This document shows, piece by piece, positions 41,615-52,294 of a stretch of DNA of 64,000 bases. The translations under genes and the position numbers were made by a program. Every line of letters begins with the position of its first letter. Position 1 is the stretch's first letter. Below the pieces are notes generated by a model. It saw nothing but the letters and a program-made list of their open reading frames with translations. It was not told where the DNA came from and did no database searches. Origin of the DNA: Gammaproteobacteria bacterium. GTDB taxonomy: Bacteria; Pseudomonadota; Gammaproteobacteria; JAABTG01. The stretch spans positions 186,001 to 250,000 of the forward strand of contig JAGNLM010000001.1 of assembly GCA_017999615.1 (NCBI GenBank), in the 5' to 3' direction.

Positions 41615-42646
41615 ATGATCAGGGTGGGAGTGGTGGGCGGCACCGGCTACACCGGGGTCGAGCTGCTGCGGCTGCTGGTGCGGCACCCCGAGGTGGAGCT
41701 CGCGGTCATCACCTCGCGTGGTGAGGCGGGAACCGCGGTCGCCGACCTGTTCCCGAGCCTGCGGGGCTGGACCGACCTCGTCTTCACGGCCCCGGACCCG
41801 GCCGCGCTGGCGGCCTGCGGGGTGGTGTTCTTCGCCACGCCGAACGGTACGGCGATGGGAATGGCGCAGGAGCTCCTGGAGGCGGGCGTGCGGGTGATCG
41901 ACCTCGCGGCCGACTTCCGGCTGCAGGACCCCGCGGTGTGGGAACGCTGGTACGGCACGCCGCACGGTGCCCTGGACCTCCTCGAGGAGGCCGTGTACGG
42001 GCTGCCGGAGGTCAACCGCGACGCCATCCGTCGCGCCCGCCTGGTGGCGAACCCCGGTTGCTACCCCACGGCGGTCCAGCTGGGTTTCCTGCCCCTCGTC
42101 GAGCGGGGCCTGGTGGACCTCGACCGGCTGGTCGCCGACGCGAAATCCGGTGTCAGCGGGGCCGGGCGCAAGGCCACCATGGGCTCGCTCCTGTGCGAGG
42201 CGAGCGAGAGCATGAAGGCCTACGCCGTTCCCGGGCACCGGCACCTGCCGGAGATCCGCCAGGGGCTGGCGCGGGCGGCCGGACGGCCGGTGGGGCTCAC
42301 CTTCGTGCCCCACCTGACCCCCATGATTCGGGGGATCCACGCGACCCTGTACGCGTTCGCCCTCGGGGGCGGCTGGGACCTGCAGGCCCTGTTCCAGGAG
42401 CGCTACGCCGGGGAGCCCTTCGTCGACGTCCTTCCGGAGGGGGGGCACCCGGAGACGCGCAGCGTGCGCGGCACCAACGTGTGCCGCATCGCCGCGCACC
42501 GGCCCCAGGGGGGCGACACCGTGGTGGTGCTGTCGGTCATCGACAATCTCGGGCGCGGCGCTGCGGCCCAGGCGGTCCACAACATGAACCTGATGCTCGG
42601 GATCCCGGAGACCACCGGATTGGACCTGGTGGCGGTGATGCCCTGA
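41615..42646 (+). CDS. argC: N-acetyl-gamma-glutamyl-phosphate reductase
   Basis: NADPH-dependent step of arginine synthesis. 343 residues from ATG 41615 (GGGAGGGAC upstream). The frame is open back to GTG 41534 but that part crosses the terminator. [20 protein letters not shown] is the nucleotide site, [12 protein letters not shown] holds the catalytic cysteine, GHRHLPEI the conserved histidines, and HLTPMIRGI follows. Confidence 0.96.
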   Translation: MIRVGVVGGTGYTGVELLRLLVRHPEVELAVITSRGEAGTAVADLFPSLRGWTDLVFTAPDPAALAACGVVFFATPNGTAMGMAQELLEAGVRVIDLAADFRLQDPAVWERWYGTPHGALDLLEEAVYGLPEVNRDAIRRARLVANPGCYPTAVQLGFLPLVERGLVDLDRLVADAKSGVSGAGRKATMGSLLCEASESMKAYAVPGHRHLPEIRQGLARAAGRPVGLTFVPHLTPMIRGIHATLYAFALGGGWDLQALFQERYAGEPFVDVLPEGGHPETRSVRGTNVCRIAAHRPQGGDTVVVLSVIDNLGRGAAAQAVHNMNLMLGIPETTGLDLVAVMP

Positions 42647-42659
42647 GTCCAGGCAAAAG

Positions 42660-42688
42660 TTGACTCAGGTTGTGGGGAATCGTATAAA
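42660..42688 (+). promoter_or_regulatory. Strong sigma-70 promoter for erpA
   Basis: TTGACT (42660-42665), 17-base spacer, TATAAA (42683-42688), 30 bases before the erpA ATG. One of the best promoter matches in the window. Confidence 0.75.
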
Positions 42689-42718
42689 AGCCGACCGACC
42701 GTTCACGAGGATGGGACC

Positions 42719-43108
42719 ATGAGCCAAGTCGCTACCGAGGACAGCCCGCTGGTGTTGACGTCCAGCGCCGCGAAGAAGGTGCGCGAGCTGATCACCGATG
42801 AGGGCAACGACCTGCTGATGCTGCGCATCTTCGTGCAGGGCGGGGGTTGCTCGGGGTTCCAGTACGGCTTCACCTTCGACGAGTCGGTGGAGGAGGGCGA
42901 CACGGTGGTCGACACCGAAGGCGTCCGGCTGCTCGTCGACCCGATGAGCGTCCAGTACCTGATGGGCGCCGAGATCGACTTCGTCGAGGGCATCCAGGGG
43001 GCCCAGTTCGTCATCCGCAACCCCAACGTGGCGAGCGGCTGCGGCTGCGGCTCGTCGGCGGGGGGCGGCTGTGGGTCCTCGGGCTGCGGGTCCTCGGGCT
43101 GCGGCTGA
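42719..43108 (+). CDS. erpA: Iron-sulfur cluster insertion protein ErpA with cysteine-repeat tail
   Basis: A-type carrier that delivers Fe-S clusters to apoproteins. 129 residues (E. coli ErpA 114). [30 protein letters not shown] (Cys44) and the C-terminal CGC pair (Cys108, Cys110) are the three cluster ligands. After the normal end, CGCGSS, the protein continues with a Gly/Ser/Cys repeat containing Cys118, Cys123 and Cys128, encoded by a 15-base tandem repeat. Downstream of argC. Confidence 0.94.
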   Translation: MSQVATEDSPLVLTSSAAKKVRELITDEGNDLLMLRIFVQGGGCSGFQYGFTFDESVEEGDTVVDTEGVRLLVDPMSVQYLMGAEIDFVEGIQGAQFVIRNPNVASGCGCGSSAGGGCGSSGCGSSGCG

Positions 43109-43133
43109 GGGGACTTCCCCGGGGGGGGCGACC

Positions 43134-44342
43134 GTGACCGACGCTCTGGAATCGTTCGAGGCGCTCAAGCGCGGAACCGTCGAGGTCCTGCTGGAGCAGG
43201 ACCTGAAGAAGAAGCTCGCGACCGGCCGGCCGCTGCGGGTGAAGGCCGGATTCGACCCCACCGCCCCCGACCTGCATCTGGGGCACACCGTCCTGCTGAC
43301 GAAGCTGCGCCAGTTCCAGGAGCTCGGCCACGAGGCGCTCTTCCTCATCGGCGATTTCACCGGGATGATCGGTGACCCGACGGGCAAGAGCGCCACGCGC
43401 AAGGCGCTCACGCGGGAGGAAGTCCTCGAGAACGCGAGGACCTACGAGCAGCAGATCTTCAAGGTCCTGGACCCCGAGCGCACGCTGGTGGTCTTCAACT
43501 CGAGCTGGATGGGCGAGATGAGCGCCGCGGAGTTGATTCAGCTCGCGGCCCGGCAGACCGTCGCCCGCATGCTCGAGCGCGACGATTTCGCGAAGCGCTA
43601 CGGCTCCGGGCAGCCCATCGCGATCCACGAATTCCTCTACCCCCTGGTCCAGGGGTACGACTCGGTGGCCCTGCGGGCCGACGTGGAGCTCGGGGGCACG
43701 GACCAGAAGTTCAACCTCCTGGTGGGACGCCAGCTCCAGGAGGCGTACGGGCAGGAGCCCCAGGTCGTCGTCACGATGCCTCTGCTCGAGGGGTTGGACG
43801 GCGTGCAGAAGATGTCGAAGTCCCTCGGCAACTACGTCGGGATCGACGAGCCGCCGGCGGAGATGTTCGGCAAGCTGATGTCGGTCTCCGACACCCTGAT
43901 GTGGCGCTACTTCGAGCTGCTCTCGCTCGACACCAGCGCCGCCGAGCAGGCGCGGCTGCGGGCCCAGGCCGAAGCCGGGGAGACGAACCCCCGCGACGTG
44001 AAGGTGCGCCTGGCGCAAGAGCTGGTGGGCCGCTATCGCGGCGCGGCCGCCGCGCGGGCGGCGCTGGAGGACTTCGAGCGGCGTTTCCGGCAGCGGGAGA
44101 TCCCGGAGGAGGTGCCGGAGCGGCAGGTCGAGGCCCCCGCCGGGAAGCTCCCGATCGGCAACCTCCTGAAGGCGGCCGACCTCGCGGCGAGCACCTCGGA
44201 GGCCATGCGCATGGTCCGCCAGGGTGCGGTCCGCATCGACGGGGAGCGGGTCGAGGACCCCCACCTCGAGGTCTCCTCCGGCACGACCCACGTCTACCAG
44301 GTCGGCAAGCGCAAATTCGCCCGGGTGTCGGTGGTCGCCTGA
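43134..44342 (+). CDS. tyrS: Tyrosyl-tRNA synthetase
   Basis: Class I synthetase. 402 residues from GTG 43134, preceded by a G-rich stretch. The HIGH-type motif is [15 protein letters not shown] is present ([13 protein letters not shown]), and a C-terminal S4-like domain reads [20 protein letters not shown]. The [11 protein letters not shown] region matches the TyrZ-like branch common in proteobacteria. It starts 25 bases after erpA. Confidence 0.96.
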   Translation: MTDALESFEALKRGTVEVLLEQDLKKKLATGRPLRVKAGFDPTAPDLHLGHTVLLTKLRQFQELGHEALFLIGDFTGMIGDPTGKSATRKALTREEVLENARTYEQQIFKVLDPERTLVVFNSSWMGEMSAAELIQLAARQTVARMLERDDFAKRYGSGQPIAIHEFLYPLVQGYDSVALRADVELGGTDQKFNLLVGRQLQEAYGQEPQVVVTMPLLEGLDGVQKMSKSLGNYVGIDEPPAEMFGKLMSVSDTLMWRYFELLSLDTSAAEQARLRAQAEAGETNPRDVKVRLAQELVGRYRGAAAARAALEDFERRFRQREIPEEVPERQVEAPAGKLPIGNLLKAADLAASTSEAMRMVRQGAVRIDGERVEDPHLEVSSGTTHVYQVGKRKFARVSVVA

Positions 44343-44370
44343 CGGGCTTCAACCCCCCGGCCCGGTTGCC

Positions 44371-44400
44371 TTGACACCCCGGAAAGGCCGGTGCTACGGT
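44371..44400 (+). promoter_or_regulatory. Promoter for the DUF4398-like lipoprotein
   Basis: TTGACA (44371-44376), 18-base spacer, TACGGT (44395-44400), 64 bases upstream of the lipoprotein ATG and 28 bases after the tyrS stop. Confidence 0.55.
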
Positions 44401-44464
44401 CCGGGCCAGTTGCACGCCCCGTTGCGTGCGGCGCCCGGTTACCGGTCCGGCCCCGACTACCCCC

Positions 44465-45130
44465 ATGAGAAGAGCGCGCGTTGCATGGCTGGCCGTCCCG
44501 ACCCTCGCTCTCGGGCTCCTCGGCGCGTGCTCCCACGTGCCCCCCATCCAGGAGATGTCCGACGCCCGCCAGGCCGTGCAGGCCGCGCGCGAGGCCGGCG
44601 CGGGTAGCTACGCCCGGTCGGCGCTCGACCAGGCCGAGGGCCGGCTGGTGAAGGCCGAGCGCGCGATCAAGTCCTATGACTATCCGGAGGCCCGCACCGA
44701 GGCCCTGGCGGCCCGGGAGGGAGCGAGCGCCGCCCGCCGCCTCGCCCTGTCCCTGCGCGCCGCACAGGCCTCCCTGGAGGGGGCCGACCGCGCGGGCGTC
44801 CCGGTGCCCCAGGCCCGGGCGGACCTGGAGGAGGCCCGGCGGGCCGCGGCGGGTGGCCGCGCAACCGAGGCGACCGAGCTGGCCGAGCGGGCACGGACGG
44901 CGGCCGAGGCTGACCTCAACCAGCACTATCTGGACAGTGCCCGGGACCTGCTTGCCGGGCTCGAGAAGCGGGTCTCGGCGATGTCGCCCGAGGACCTCGA
45001 GCGCTACTCCGCGGCACGTGCGGCCTACCACGGCAACGAAGGCCGCCGGGCCTACGAATCGGCGCGCGCGCTGGACGCCAGTGTTCCGCCGCTGCGGGGC
45101 AGCCGGCGCAAGGGCAGCCCAGCGCGGTAG
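44465..45130 (+). CDS. DUF4398-like lipoprotein
   Basis: 221 residues from ATG 44465. A lipobox (LALGLLGAC) follows a hydrophobic signal, so the mature protein starts at Cys and is probably outer-membrane anchored. The rest is alanine/arginine/glutamate-rich helix with repeats such as ARQAVQAAREAGA and ALDQAEGRLVKAERAIK, as in DUF4398 proteins that often precede an OmpA-type domain. No peptidoglycan-binding domain follows here. Probably an envelope-structural role. Monocistronic and convergent with proS. Confidence 0.75.
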   Translation: MRRARVAWLAVPTLALGLLGACSHVPPIQEMSDARQAVQAAREAGAGSYARSALDQAEGRLVKAERAIKSYDYPEARTEALAAREGASAARRLALSLRAAQASLEGADRAGVPVPQARADLEEARRAAAGGRATEATELAERARTAAEADLNQHYLDSARDLLAGLEKRVSAMSPEDLERYSAARAAYHGNEGRRAYESARALDASVPPLRGSRRKGSPAR

Positions 45131-45174
45131 GCGCCAGCCTCCGGCCGGGCCCCTGACCGCGCCCCCGCGGACCC

Positions 45175-46896
45175 TCAGCCCGTTCGGGCGCCGGCCAGGC
45201 GCTCGCGAAGGAAGGCGGCCACACCGGCCAGGGGGACCTGGGTGCTGTCCTGGTCCCGCCGGCCCTTGTACTCCACCGTCCCCGCGTCGAGCCCCCGCTC
45301 GCCCACCACCAGCCGGTGGGGGACACCGATGAGATCCATGTCCGCGAACATGACGCCGGCGCGCACCGGGCGGTCGTCGAAGAGCACCTCGACGCCGGCG
45401 GCCTGCAACTCGGCGTAGAGGCGCTCCGCAGCCTCGGCGACGCGCATGGACTTCTGCATGTTCATGGGTAGGAGTGCCACCGCGTAGGGGGCGATGGCCT
45501 CCGGCCAGACGATCCCGTTGTCGTCGTGGTTCTGCTCGATGGCCGCGGCGACCACGCGGGACACCCCGATCCCGTAGCAGCCCATGATGAGGGTGACCGG
45601 CCGGCCTTCCTCGTCGAGGGCCTCGGCCTTCATCGCCTCGCTGTACTTCGTGCCGAGCTGGAAGATGTGCCCGACCTCGATACCCCGCGCGATGGAGAGC
45701 GTGCCGCGCCCGTCCGGGCTCGGGTCGCCGGGGACGACGTTGCGCAGGTCTGCGGTCGCGGGCTCGGGAAGGTCCCGGCCCCAGTTCACGCCCACGAGGT
45801 GCTGGCCGTCCGCGTTCGCCCCGCACACGAAGTCGCTCACGGCGGCGGCCGCGTGGTCCACGACCAGGGCGACCGGCAGCGCGATCGGCCCGATCGACCC
45901 CACCTCGCAGCCCACCACCTCCCGCACCCGCTCCGCGGCCGCGAAGGTGAGGGGGCGCGCCACCTCGGGGAGCTTCGCGGCCTTCACCTCGTTCAGGGCG
46001 TGGTCGCCCCGCAGGACCAGGGCGACGAGCCCGCCGTCGGCGCCGTCCACGATCAGCGTCTTCAGCGTGCGCGAGGGCGGTACGCCGAGGAACGCGCTCA
46101 CCTCGTCGATGGTGCGCTGGGCCGGGGTCTCCACGACGGCCATGGGCCGGGTGGGCTCCGGACGCGGCCCGCCGGCAGGAAGGGCCTCGGCCAGCTCCAC
46201 GTTGGCTGCGTAGTCACTCCCGTCGGAGAAGGCGATGGCGTCCTCCCCGGAGTCGGCCAGCACGTGGAACTCGTGGGAGAGGTTGCCGCCGATCGCCCCG
46301 GTGTCCGCCCGCACCGGGCGGAATTCCAGGCCGATACGCCGGAAGATCCGCGAATAGGCCTCGTACATCACCCGGTAGGTCTCGTCGAGCGAGGCCTGAT
46401 CCAGGTGGAAGGAGTAGGCGTCCTTCATCAGGAACTCCCGGGCCCGCATGACGCCGAAACGCGGCCGGACCTCGTCCCGGAATTTCGTCTGGATCTGGTA
46501 GAAGTTCGCCGGCAGCTGCTTGTAGCTGCGCACCTCGCGGCGGACGAGGTCGGTGATGACCTCTTCGTGGGTCGGACCGAAGCAGAACTCCCGCTCGTGG
46601 CGGTCCTTCAGGCGCAGGAGCTCGGAGCCGTAGAAGTCCCAGCGCTTCGACTCCTGCCAGAGCTCGGCGGGCTGCACCGCGGGCATCAGCACCTCCTGGG
46701 CGCCGGCGCGGTCCATCTCCTCGCGCACCACCGCCTCGACCTTGCGCAGCACGCGAAGCCCGAGCGGCAGCCAGGTGTAGAGGCCGGCCGCGAGCTTGCG
46801 GATCATCCCCGCCCGGATCATCAACTGGTGGCTGACGACCTCGGCGTCCGCCGGGGTCTCCTTGACGGTGGCGAGCAACAGTCGGCTGGCGCGCAT
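45175..46896 (-). CDS. proS: Prolyl-tRNA synthetase (bacterial type, with editing domain)
   Basis: Class II synthetase, 573 residues (E. coli 572). Motifs [60 protein letters not shown] (motif 2) and [24 protein letters not shown] (motif 3) are all present. The central YbaK-like editing insertion is [19 protein letters not shown] onward. Anticodon-binding domain at the C-terminus. Complete. Confidence 0.97.
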   Translation of the reverse strand: MRASRLLLATVKETPADAEVVSHQLMIRAGMIRKLAAGLYTWLPLGLRVLRKVEAVVREEMDRAGAQEVLMPAVQPAELWQESKRWDFYGSELLRLKDRHEREFCFGPTHEEVITDLVRREVRSYKQLPANFYQIQTKFRDEVRPRFGVMRAREFLMKDAYSFHLDQASLDETYRVMYEAYSRIFRRIGLEFRPVRADTGAIGGNLSHEFHVLADSGEDAIAFSDGSDYAANVELAEALPAGGPRPEPTRPMAVVETPAQRTIDEVSAFLGVPPSRTLKTLIVDGADGGLVALVLRGDHALNEVKAAKLPEVARPLTFAAAERVREVVGCEVGSIGPIALPVALVVDHAAAAVSDFVCGANADGQHLVGVNWGRDLPEPATADLRNVVPGDPSPDGRGTLSIARGIEVGHIFQLGTKYSEAMKAEALDEEGRPVTLIMGCYGIGVSRVVAAAIEQNHDDNGIVWPEAIAPYAVALLPMNMQKSMRVAEAAERLYAELQAAGVEVLFDDRPVRAGVMFADMDLIGVPHRLVVGERGLDAGTVEYKGRRDQDSTQVPLAGVAAFLRERLAGARTG

Positions 46897-47037
46897 GGCT
46901 AGGGTCTCTCCCGTTCGAGGACCCGCGAGTCTACCGGAAAAGCGGGGGGTCTGGCGTCCACGGCCCCGGGACGCCCGGGGGGCGCTCGTGGAGGCGTTCC
47001 AGCGAGGGGAGCCGCGCGGGCGCGCGGCGCAGGCGGG

Positions 47038-47508
47038 CTACGGCGACGGGCCGCAGTACTGCTGGACCTGGCGCCGCGTCTCCTCGAGCCGCGCCTGCTT
47101 CTGGTCGTCGTCCAGGCGCACGTCGTTGCCCTGGGCATCCTTGGACCAGACGCGCTGGGCGGTCTCGAGCACGCGCAGGTTCTCCCGGGCGACGCGGCAG
47201 TTCTCGGCCTGCTGCCGTTCCTGCTCGGCCTTGCGGTCGGCCGAGGGCTGGGTGGGCACGCCGGGCGGGGCGGAGGCGCCCCCGAGGCCGGAGCGCTCGC
47301 GCAGGCGCTTCAGTTCCTCGCTCGCCTGGTTCTGGCTCGCGGGGGCGTAGTACAGGGGAACGGGCTCGGCGTGCACGCCCGCGGGGACGCGCTCCGAGTA
47401 CTGCACGGTCCCCGCGCTGTCCACCCAACGGTAGACCTGGGCCGCCGCCGTGAGGGCGGGTGCCGTGGCCGCGACCGTGAGCACGAGGACGCGCCCGATT
47501 CCTTTCAT
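47038..47508 (-). CDS. Second secreted DUF4124-domain protein
   Basis: 156 residues from the ATG at 47508-47506. A signal peptide (KGIGRVLVLTVAATAPALTAAA) is followed by QVYRWVDSAGTVQYSERVP, the DUF4124 hallmark. A helical, Gln/Glu/Arg-rich C-terminal half follows (ADRKAEQERQQAENCRVARE, LDDDQKQARLEETRRQVQQY), with two cysteines. Same family as the protein at 920-1453 but with a different C-terminal part. Probably periplasmic; function unknown. Confidence 0.8.
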   Translation of the reverse strand: MKGIGRVLVLTVAATAPALTAAAQVYRWVDSAGTVQYSERVPAGVHAEPVPLYYAPASQNQASEELKRLRERSGLGGASAPPGVPTQPSADRKAEQERQQAENCRVARENLRVLETAQRVWSKDAQGNDVRLDDDQKQARLEETRRQVQQYCGPSP

Positions 47509-47535
47509 CAGTCCTGCCCCGTGGATCCTGTGGCA

Positions 47536-47541
47536 ATTATA
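47536..47541 (-). promoter_or_regulatory. Perfect -10 box for the DUF4124 gene
   Basis: TATAAT on the minus strand, 27 bases upstream of the ATG; the -35 region (ATGATC at 17 bases) is weak. Confidence 0.5.
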
Positions 47542-47818
47542 GCCCCCGGCGCACGCCCGATCATCCCCGGCCGCGGTCTCCGTTCCGGCAGCGCGAAGAT
47601 CGTCACAATCGCGGACCGGGACTGTGCGGGCCGACACGCACGGGAGCCCTCGGGTTGCGGAGAAGGCCCTGACGGGGCGGGAAAAGCCGCGCACGGCAGG
47701 GGGCTTGCGTGGCGCCGGCCGCGCGGCTTACCCTCCCGAGGACGTATTAGCTTTGCCTGATTGTCGCCCCGAGGGCTTGCGGGCGGCCGTGGCGTTGTTC
47801 CCCATCCGGAGGCGAACC
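47542..47818. other. Non-coding interval between the DUF4124 gene and ilvB
   Basis: Part of a 310-base divergent gap. It holds the 5' side of the DUF4124 promoter, a weak TATTAG -10-like box (47745-47750) on the plus strand, and the ilvB ribosome-binding site GGAGG. I looked for an Ile/Leu/Val-rich leader peptide and terminator ahead of ilvB and saw none convincing. Confidence 0.5.
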
Positions 47819-49546
47819 GTGGAGCTCAGTGGCGGGCAGATCATCGTGCAATTCCTCAAGGACGAGGGCGTGGAATGCATCTTCGGGTACCCCGGGGGGG
47901 CCGTACTGCACATCTACGACGAGATCTACAAGCAGGACGCCGTCAAGCACGTGCTGGTCCGTCACGAGCAGGGCGCGACGCACGCCGCCGACGGGTACGC
48001 GCGCGCGACCGGGCGCACGGGCGTGGCCCTCGTCACCTCCGGTCCGGGCTCCACGAACGCCGTCACCGGCATCGCCACGGCCTTCATGGACTCGATTCCG
48101 CTGGTGGTCCTGACCGGTCAGGTGCCGACGCCCTGGATCGGCAGCGACGCCTTCCAGGAGGTCGACACGGTCGGCATCACGCGGCCGTGCGTGAAGCACA
48201 ACTTCCTCGTGAAGGACGTGCGGGACCTCGCCGAGACGCTGAAGCGCGCCTTCTACCTGGCCTCCACGGGACGGCCGGGGCCGGTGGTCGTGGACATCCC
48301 CAAGGACGTCACGGACCCGCGGGTCAAGGTGCCCTACGTGTACCCGAGGAAGGTCCACGTGCGCTCCTACAATCCCACCGTCAAGGGCCACAGCAAGCAG
48401 ATCAAGCGGGCGACGGACCTCCTCCTCGGCGCCAAGCGTCCCATGATCTACAGCGGGGGTGGCGTCGTCCTCGGCAACGGGTCGGGCGAACTCACCGAGC
48501 TGACCCGCCTGCTCGGCTACCCGATCACGAACACGCTGATGGGTCTCGGGGCCTACCCGGGCACGGACCGGCAGTTCCTCGGAATGCTCGGCATGCACGG
48601 CACCTACGAAGCCAACATGGCAATGCACGAGTGCGACGTCCTGCTCGCCGTGGGGGCGCGGTTCGACGATCGCGTGACGGGGAGCACCGAGCAGTTCTGC
48701 CCCCACGCCCAGATCATCCACGTGGACGTGGACCCGTCCTCGATTGCGAAGAACGTGCGGGTGGACGTGCCCATCGTCGGCACGGTGCAGCACGTGCTGC
48801 GCGAGATGATCGACCTGGTGAAGGGAGGCGAGGTGCGCCCCGACGCGAGGGCGCTGGCCGAGTGGTGGGAGCGGATCGAGAAGTGGCGCGCCCTGCGCTG
48901 CCTCGAGTACACGCCCTCCCTCGACCGCATCAAGCCGCAGTCCGTGGTGGAGACCCTCTACCGGGTCACGGGGGGCGGCGCCTACGTCACCTCGGACGTG
49001 GGGCAGCACCAGATGTGGGTCGCGCAGTATTATAAGTTCGACAAGCCGCGGCGCTGGATCAATTCGGGGGGGCTCGGGACCATGGGGTTCGGCCTGCCGG
49101 CCGCCATCGGGGTGAAGCTGGCGTTCCCCGACGCGCCGGTCGTCTGCGTCACGGGCGACGCGAGCATCCAGATGTGCATCCAGGAACTGTCCACGGCCTT
49201 CCAGTACAAGTTGCCCCTGAAGATCGTGAACCTGAACAACCGTTACATGGGCATGGTCCGCCAGTGGCAGGAATTCTTTTACGAGAGCCGGTACTCGCAC
49301 ACCTACCTGGAGGCGCTGCCGGATTTCGTGAAGCTCGCGGAGGCCTACGGGCACGTCGGGGTCCGGGTCGACCGCCCGGACCGGGTCGAGCCGGCCCTCC
49401 GTGAGGCCATGGCCAGCGACCGGCTGGTGTTCCTCGACGTCATGACGGACCCCACCGAGAACGTGTACCCAATGATCGAAGCGGGCAAGGGCCAGGACCA
49501 GATGCGGCTCCCGCCCCACCTTTCCGCCGAGCGGGAGCTCGCCTGA
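47819..49546 (+). CDS. ilvB: Acetolactate synthase large subunit
   Basis: ThDP enzyme starting valine/leucine/isoleucine synthesis. 575 residues from GTG 47819 with GGAGG 6 bases upstream. ELSGGQIIVQFLKDEGVE and FGYPGGAVLHIYDEI start the protein, HEQGATHAADGYARATGR contains the catalytic glutamate, and the ThDP-binding GDASIQMCIQELSTAFQYKL is complete. Symbol could equally be ilvI or ilvG; one large subunit is seen. Confidence 0.96.
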   Translation: MELSGGQIIVQFLKDEGVECIFGYPGGAVLHIYDEIYKQDAVKHVLVRHEQGATHAADGYARATGRTGVALVTSGPGSTNAVTGIATAFMDSIPLVVLTGQVPTPWIGSDAFQEVDTVGITRPCVKHNFLVKDVRDLAETLKRAFYLASTGRPGPVVVDIPKDVTDPRVKVPYVYPRKVHVRSYNPTVKGHSKQIKRATDLLLGAKRPMIYSGGGVVLGNGSGELTELTRLLGYPITNTLMGLGAYPGTDRQFLGMLGMHGTYEANMAMHECDVLLAVGARFDDRVTGSTEQFCPHAQIIHVDVDPSSIAKNVRVDVPIVGTVQHVLREMIDLVKGGEVRPDARALAEWWERIEKWRALRCLEYTPSLDRIKPQSVVETLYRVTGGGAYVTSDVGQHQMWVAQYYKFDKPRRWINSGGLGTMGFGLPAAIGVKLAFPDAPVVCVTGDASIQMCIQELSTAFQYKLPLKIVNLNNRYMGMVRQWQEFFYESRYSHTYLEALPDFVKLAEAYGHVGVRVDRPDRVEPALREAMASDRLVFLDVMTDPTENVYPMIEAGKGQDQMRLPPHLSAERELA

Positions 49547-49547
49547 C

Positions 49548-50039
49548 ATGCGACACATCATTTCGATCCTGGTGGAGAACGAGTCCGGCGCCCTGTCGCG
49601 GATCGCGGGGCTGTTCTCCGCGCGCGGTTACAACATCGAATCGCTCACGGTCGCGCCGACCGAAGACCCTTCCCTGTCCCGCATGACGCTCGTCACCCGG
49701 GGCAGTGACGAGATCGTGGAGCAGATCACCAAGCAGTTGAACAAGCTGGTGGACGTCGTCAAGCTCGCGGACCTGACCGAGGGGCCGCACCTGGAGCGCG
49801 AGCTGATGCTGCTCAAGGCCCGTGCGGTCGACGTCGAGCGCGACGAATTGAAGCGGCTGGCGGACATCTTTCGCGGGCGCATCGTCGACGTGACGGACGC
49901 GACCTACACCATCGAATTGACTGGCTCGAGCGACAAGCTCGACGCCTTCATCGCCGCGGTCGGACCGAAACACATCGTGGAGGTCGTACGTTCCGGGGTG
50001 TCTGGGATCGCCAGGGGCGAGCGGTGCCTGCGTGCGTGA
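49548..50039 (+). CDS. ilvH: Acetolactate synthase small regulatory subunit
   Basis: Valine-feedback subunit. 163 residues, starting one base after the ilvB stop. N-terminal ACT domain: HIISILVENESGALSRIAGL, FSARGYNIESLTVAPTED. The C-terminal domain includes LKARAVDVERDELKRLADIF. Length equals E. coli IlvH. Confidence 0.96.
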   Translation: MRHIISILVENESGALSRIAGLFSARGYNIESLTVAPTEDPSLSRMTLVTRGSDEIVEQITKQLNKLVDVVKLADLTEGPHLERELMLLKARAVDVERDELKRLADIFRGRIVDVTDATYTIELTGSSDKLDAFIAAVGPKHIVEVVRSGVSGIARGERCLRA

Positions 50040-51104
<1,065 letters not shown>

Positions 51105-51117
51105 GGCGGCGAGCGGA

Positions 51118-51138
51118 CCGTGGCCCCAGGGGCCACGG
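51118..51138 (+). terminator. Hairpin after ilvC
   Basis: CCGTGGCC and its exact complement enclose CCAGG, 13 bases after the ilvC stop. No T-tract. Confidence 0.4.
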
Positions 51139-51249
51139 AGCACGCCGGGGGTGAGCGGGGTCCGGATTTCCTGATACCCTCTTCCTGGTGTACTCCGTGC
51201 CCTCCGGGGCGCACCCAGCCTTCCAGGCGAAAGAGCAGGGGCCTCAGCG

Positions 51250-52089
51250 TTGGACAGCCACCCCATCGTCCCGCAGGACCGGCGCCGGCGCGGGATCTAC
51301 CTGTTGCCGAACCTGTTCACCACCGCAGCCCTGTTCGCGGGCTTCTACGCAGTCGTGGCCGCGATGGGGGAGCGATTCGAGGCCGCCGCGGTGGCGGTCT
51401 TCGTGGCCATGCTGCTCGACGGCCTCGACGGCCGGGTGGCCCGTCTCACCCACACCCAGACGGCCTTCGGCACCGAGTACGACAGCCTCTCGGACATGGT
51501 GTCCTTCGGGGTCGCCCCGGCGCTGGTGGCCTACGAGTGGTCGCTGCAGTCCCTCGGCAAGCTCGGCTGGCTCGCCGCGTTCGTGTACACGGTCGGCGCC
51601 GCGCTCCGGCTCGCCCGCTTCAACACCCAGGTGGGGGTCGCCGACAAGCGCTACTTCCAGGGCCTGCCGAGCCCGTCGGCAGCGGCCATCGTCGCGGGCC
51701 TGGTCTGGTTCGCGACCGACCGGGAGCTCTCGGGCGAGACGCTGCGTTACGCGACCTGGGTGCTCACCGTGCTGTCCGGCGTCCTGATGGTGAGCAAGCT
51801 GCGCTATTACAGCTTCAAGGGCGGACTGGATTTGAAGGGCTTCAAGGGCGGGCTGGACCTGAAGGAGCGGGTCCCCTTCGTGGGCGTGCTCCTCGCCGTC
51901 CTCGGTTTCGTGCTCGTCTCCATCCACCCGTCCCACGTCCTCTTCGGCCTGTTCCTGGCCTACGCCGTGTCCGGGCCCGCGGTGACGGTGGTGCAGCGCC
52001 GGCGCCGGCGTGCGGCCCGCAAGGTGCAGGCTCCGGCGAGGCCGGAGGAGGAAGGGCCTCCCGAGCTTGGCAAGCCGGGCGGGCCATAG
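51250..52089 (+). CDS. pssA: CDP-diacylglycerol--serine O-phosphatidyltransferase
   Basis: Integral membrane enzyme making phosphatidylserine. 279 residues from TTG 51250. The CDP-alcohol phosphotransferase motif runs D57-x2-D60-G-x2-A-R-x8-G-x3-D78-x3-D82 in LLDGLDGRVARLTHTQ and TAFGTEYDSLSD. Several TM helices follow, and LARFN/GLPSPSAAA are type II PssA signatures. A duplicated FKGGLDLK block lies between two TM segments. Basic C-terminus. Placement after ilvC and before leuA is common in proteobacteria. Confidence 0.92.
   Translation: MDSHPIVPQDRRRRGIYLLPNLFTTAALFAGFYAVVAAMGERFEAAAVAVFVAMLLDGLDGRVARLTHTQTAFGTEYDSLSDMVSFGVAPALVAYEWSLQSLGKLGWLAAFVYTVGAALRLARFNTQVGVADKRYFQGLPSPSAAAIVAGLVWFATDRELSGETLRYATWVLTVLSGVLMVSKLRYYSFKGGLDLKGFKGGLDLKERVPFVGVLLAVLGFVLVSIHPSHVLFGLFLAYAVSGPAVTVVQRRRRRAARKVQAPARPEEEGPPELGKPGGP
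51814..51867 (+). repeat. 27-bp in-frame tandem duplication in pssA
   Basis: Two 27-base units encode FKGGLDLKG and FKGGLDLKE back to back. The copies differ at a few positions, so the duplication is not brand new. Confidence 0.85.
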
Positions 52090-52095
52090 TATCGT
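52067..52095 (+). promoter_or_regulatory. Promoter for the leuA leader transcript
   Basis: TTGGCA (52067-52072), 17-base spacer, TATCGT (52090-52095), at the very end of pssA. It would start RNA near 52102, about 15 bases before the leader ORF. Confidence 0.6.
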
Positions 52096-52116
52096 TCGCA
52101 GCGTACGTGGGTCTCG

Positions 52117-52254
52117 ATGCGGTGCGGGGAGATGATTCGGAGCCAGCCAGGCACGGTCTGCGCGGCACCGGTACGCCGGTGCGGCGTCCTTGCGAGCGCC
52201 CAGGCCTGCGTCACCGCCCTCGTCCTGCTGTCGCTGCGACTGCGGCTGCCCTGA
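52117..52254 (+). CDS. leuL: Putative leucine-rich leader peptide of leuA
   Basis: 45 codons from ATG 52117 (or 40 from ATG 52132, which is preceded by GGGGAG). The last 12 residues are ALVLLSLRLRLP: six leucine codons (CTC, then five CTG) within 11 positions, immediately before the stop. This is the layout expected of an attenuation leader sensing leucyl-tRNA. It is supported by the promoter just upstream, by leuA downstream and by G/C hairpins around it. No T-rich terminator follows, so the mechanism is inferred and might be translational or rho-linked. The symbol is by analogy with enterobacterial leuL. Confidence 0.5.
   Translation: MRCGEMIRSQPGTVCAAPVRRCGVLASAQACVTALVLLSLRLRLP
52165..52182 (+). 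other. Hairpin inside the leuA leader ORF
   Basis: GCACCGG, loop TACG, CCGGTGC: a perfect 7-bp stem. It could be the pause or competing stem of an attenuator. Confidence 0.45.
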
Positions 52255-52277
52255 CGGCAGCGCACGCACACTCCCCT

Positions 52278-52294
52278 CGGCCCTTCGGGGGCCG
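52278..52294 (+). other. Hairpin after the leuA leader ORF
   Basis: CGGCCC, loop TTCGG, GGGCCG, 23 bases after the leader stop. It is followed by CAAAATTCC, not a T-tract. Candidate attenuator stem. The remaining ~95 bases to leuA hold only its ribosome-binding region (GGAG). Confidence 0.4.

Noticed and set aside
47542-47818. Ile/Leu/Val leader peptide ahead of ilvB
   Set aside because: One plus-strand frame has scattered Ile and Val codons, but no clustered run, no good promoter placement and no terminator.
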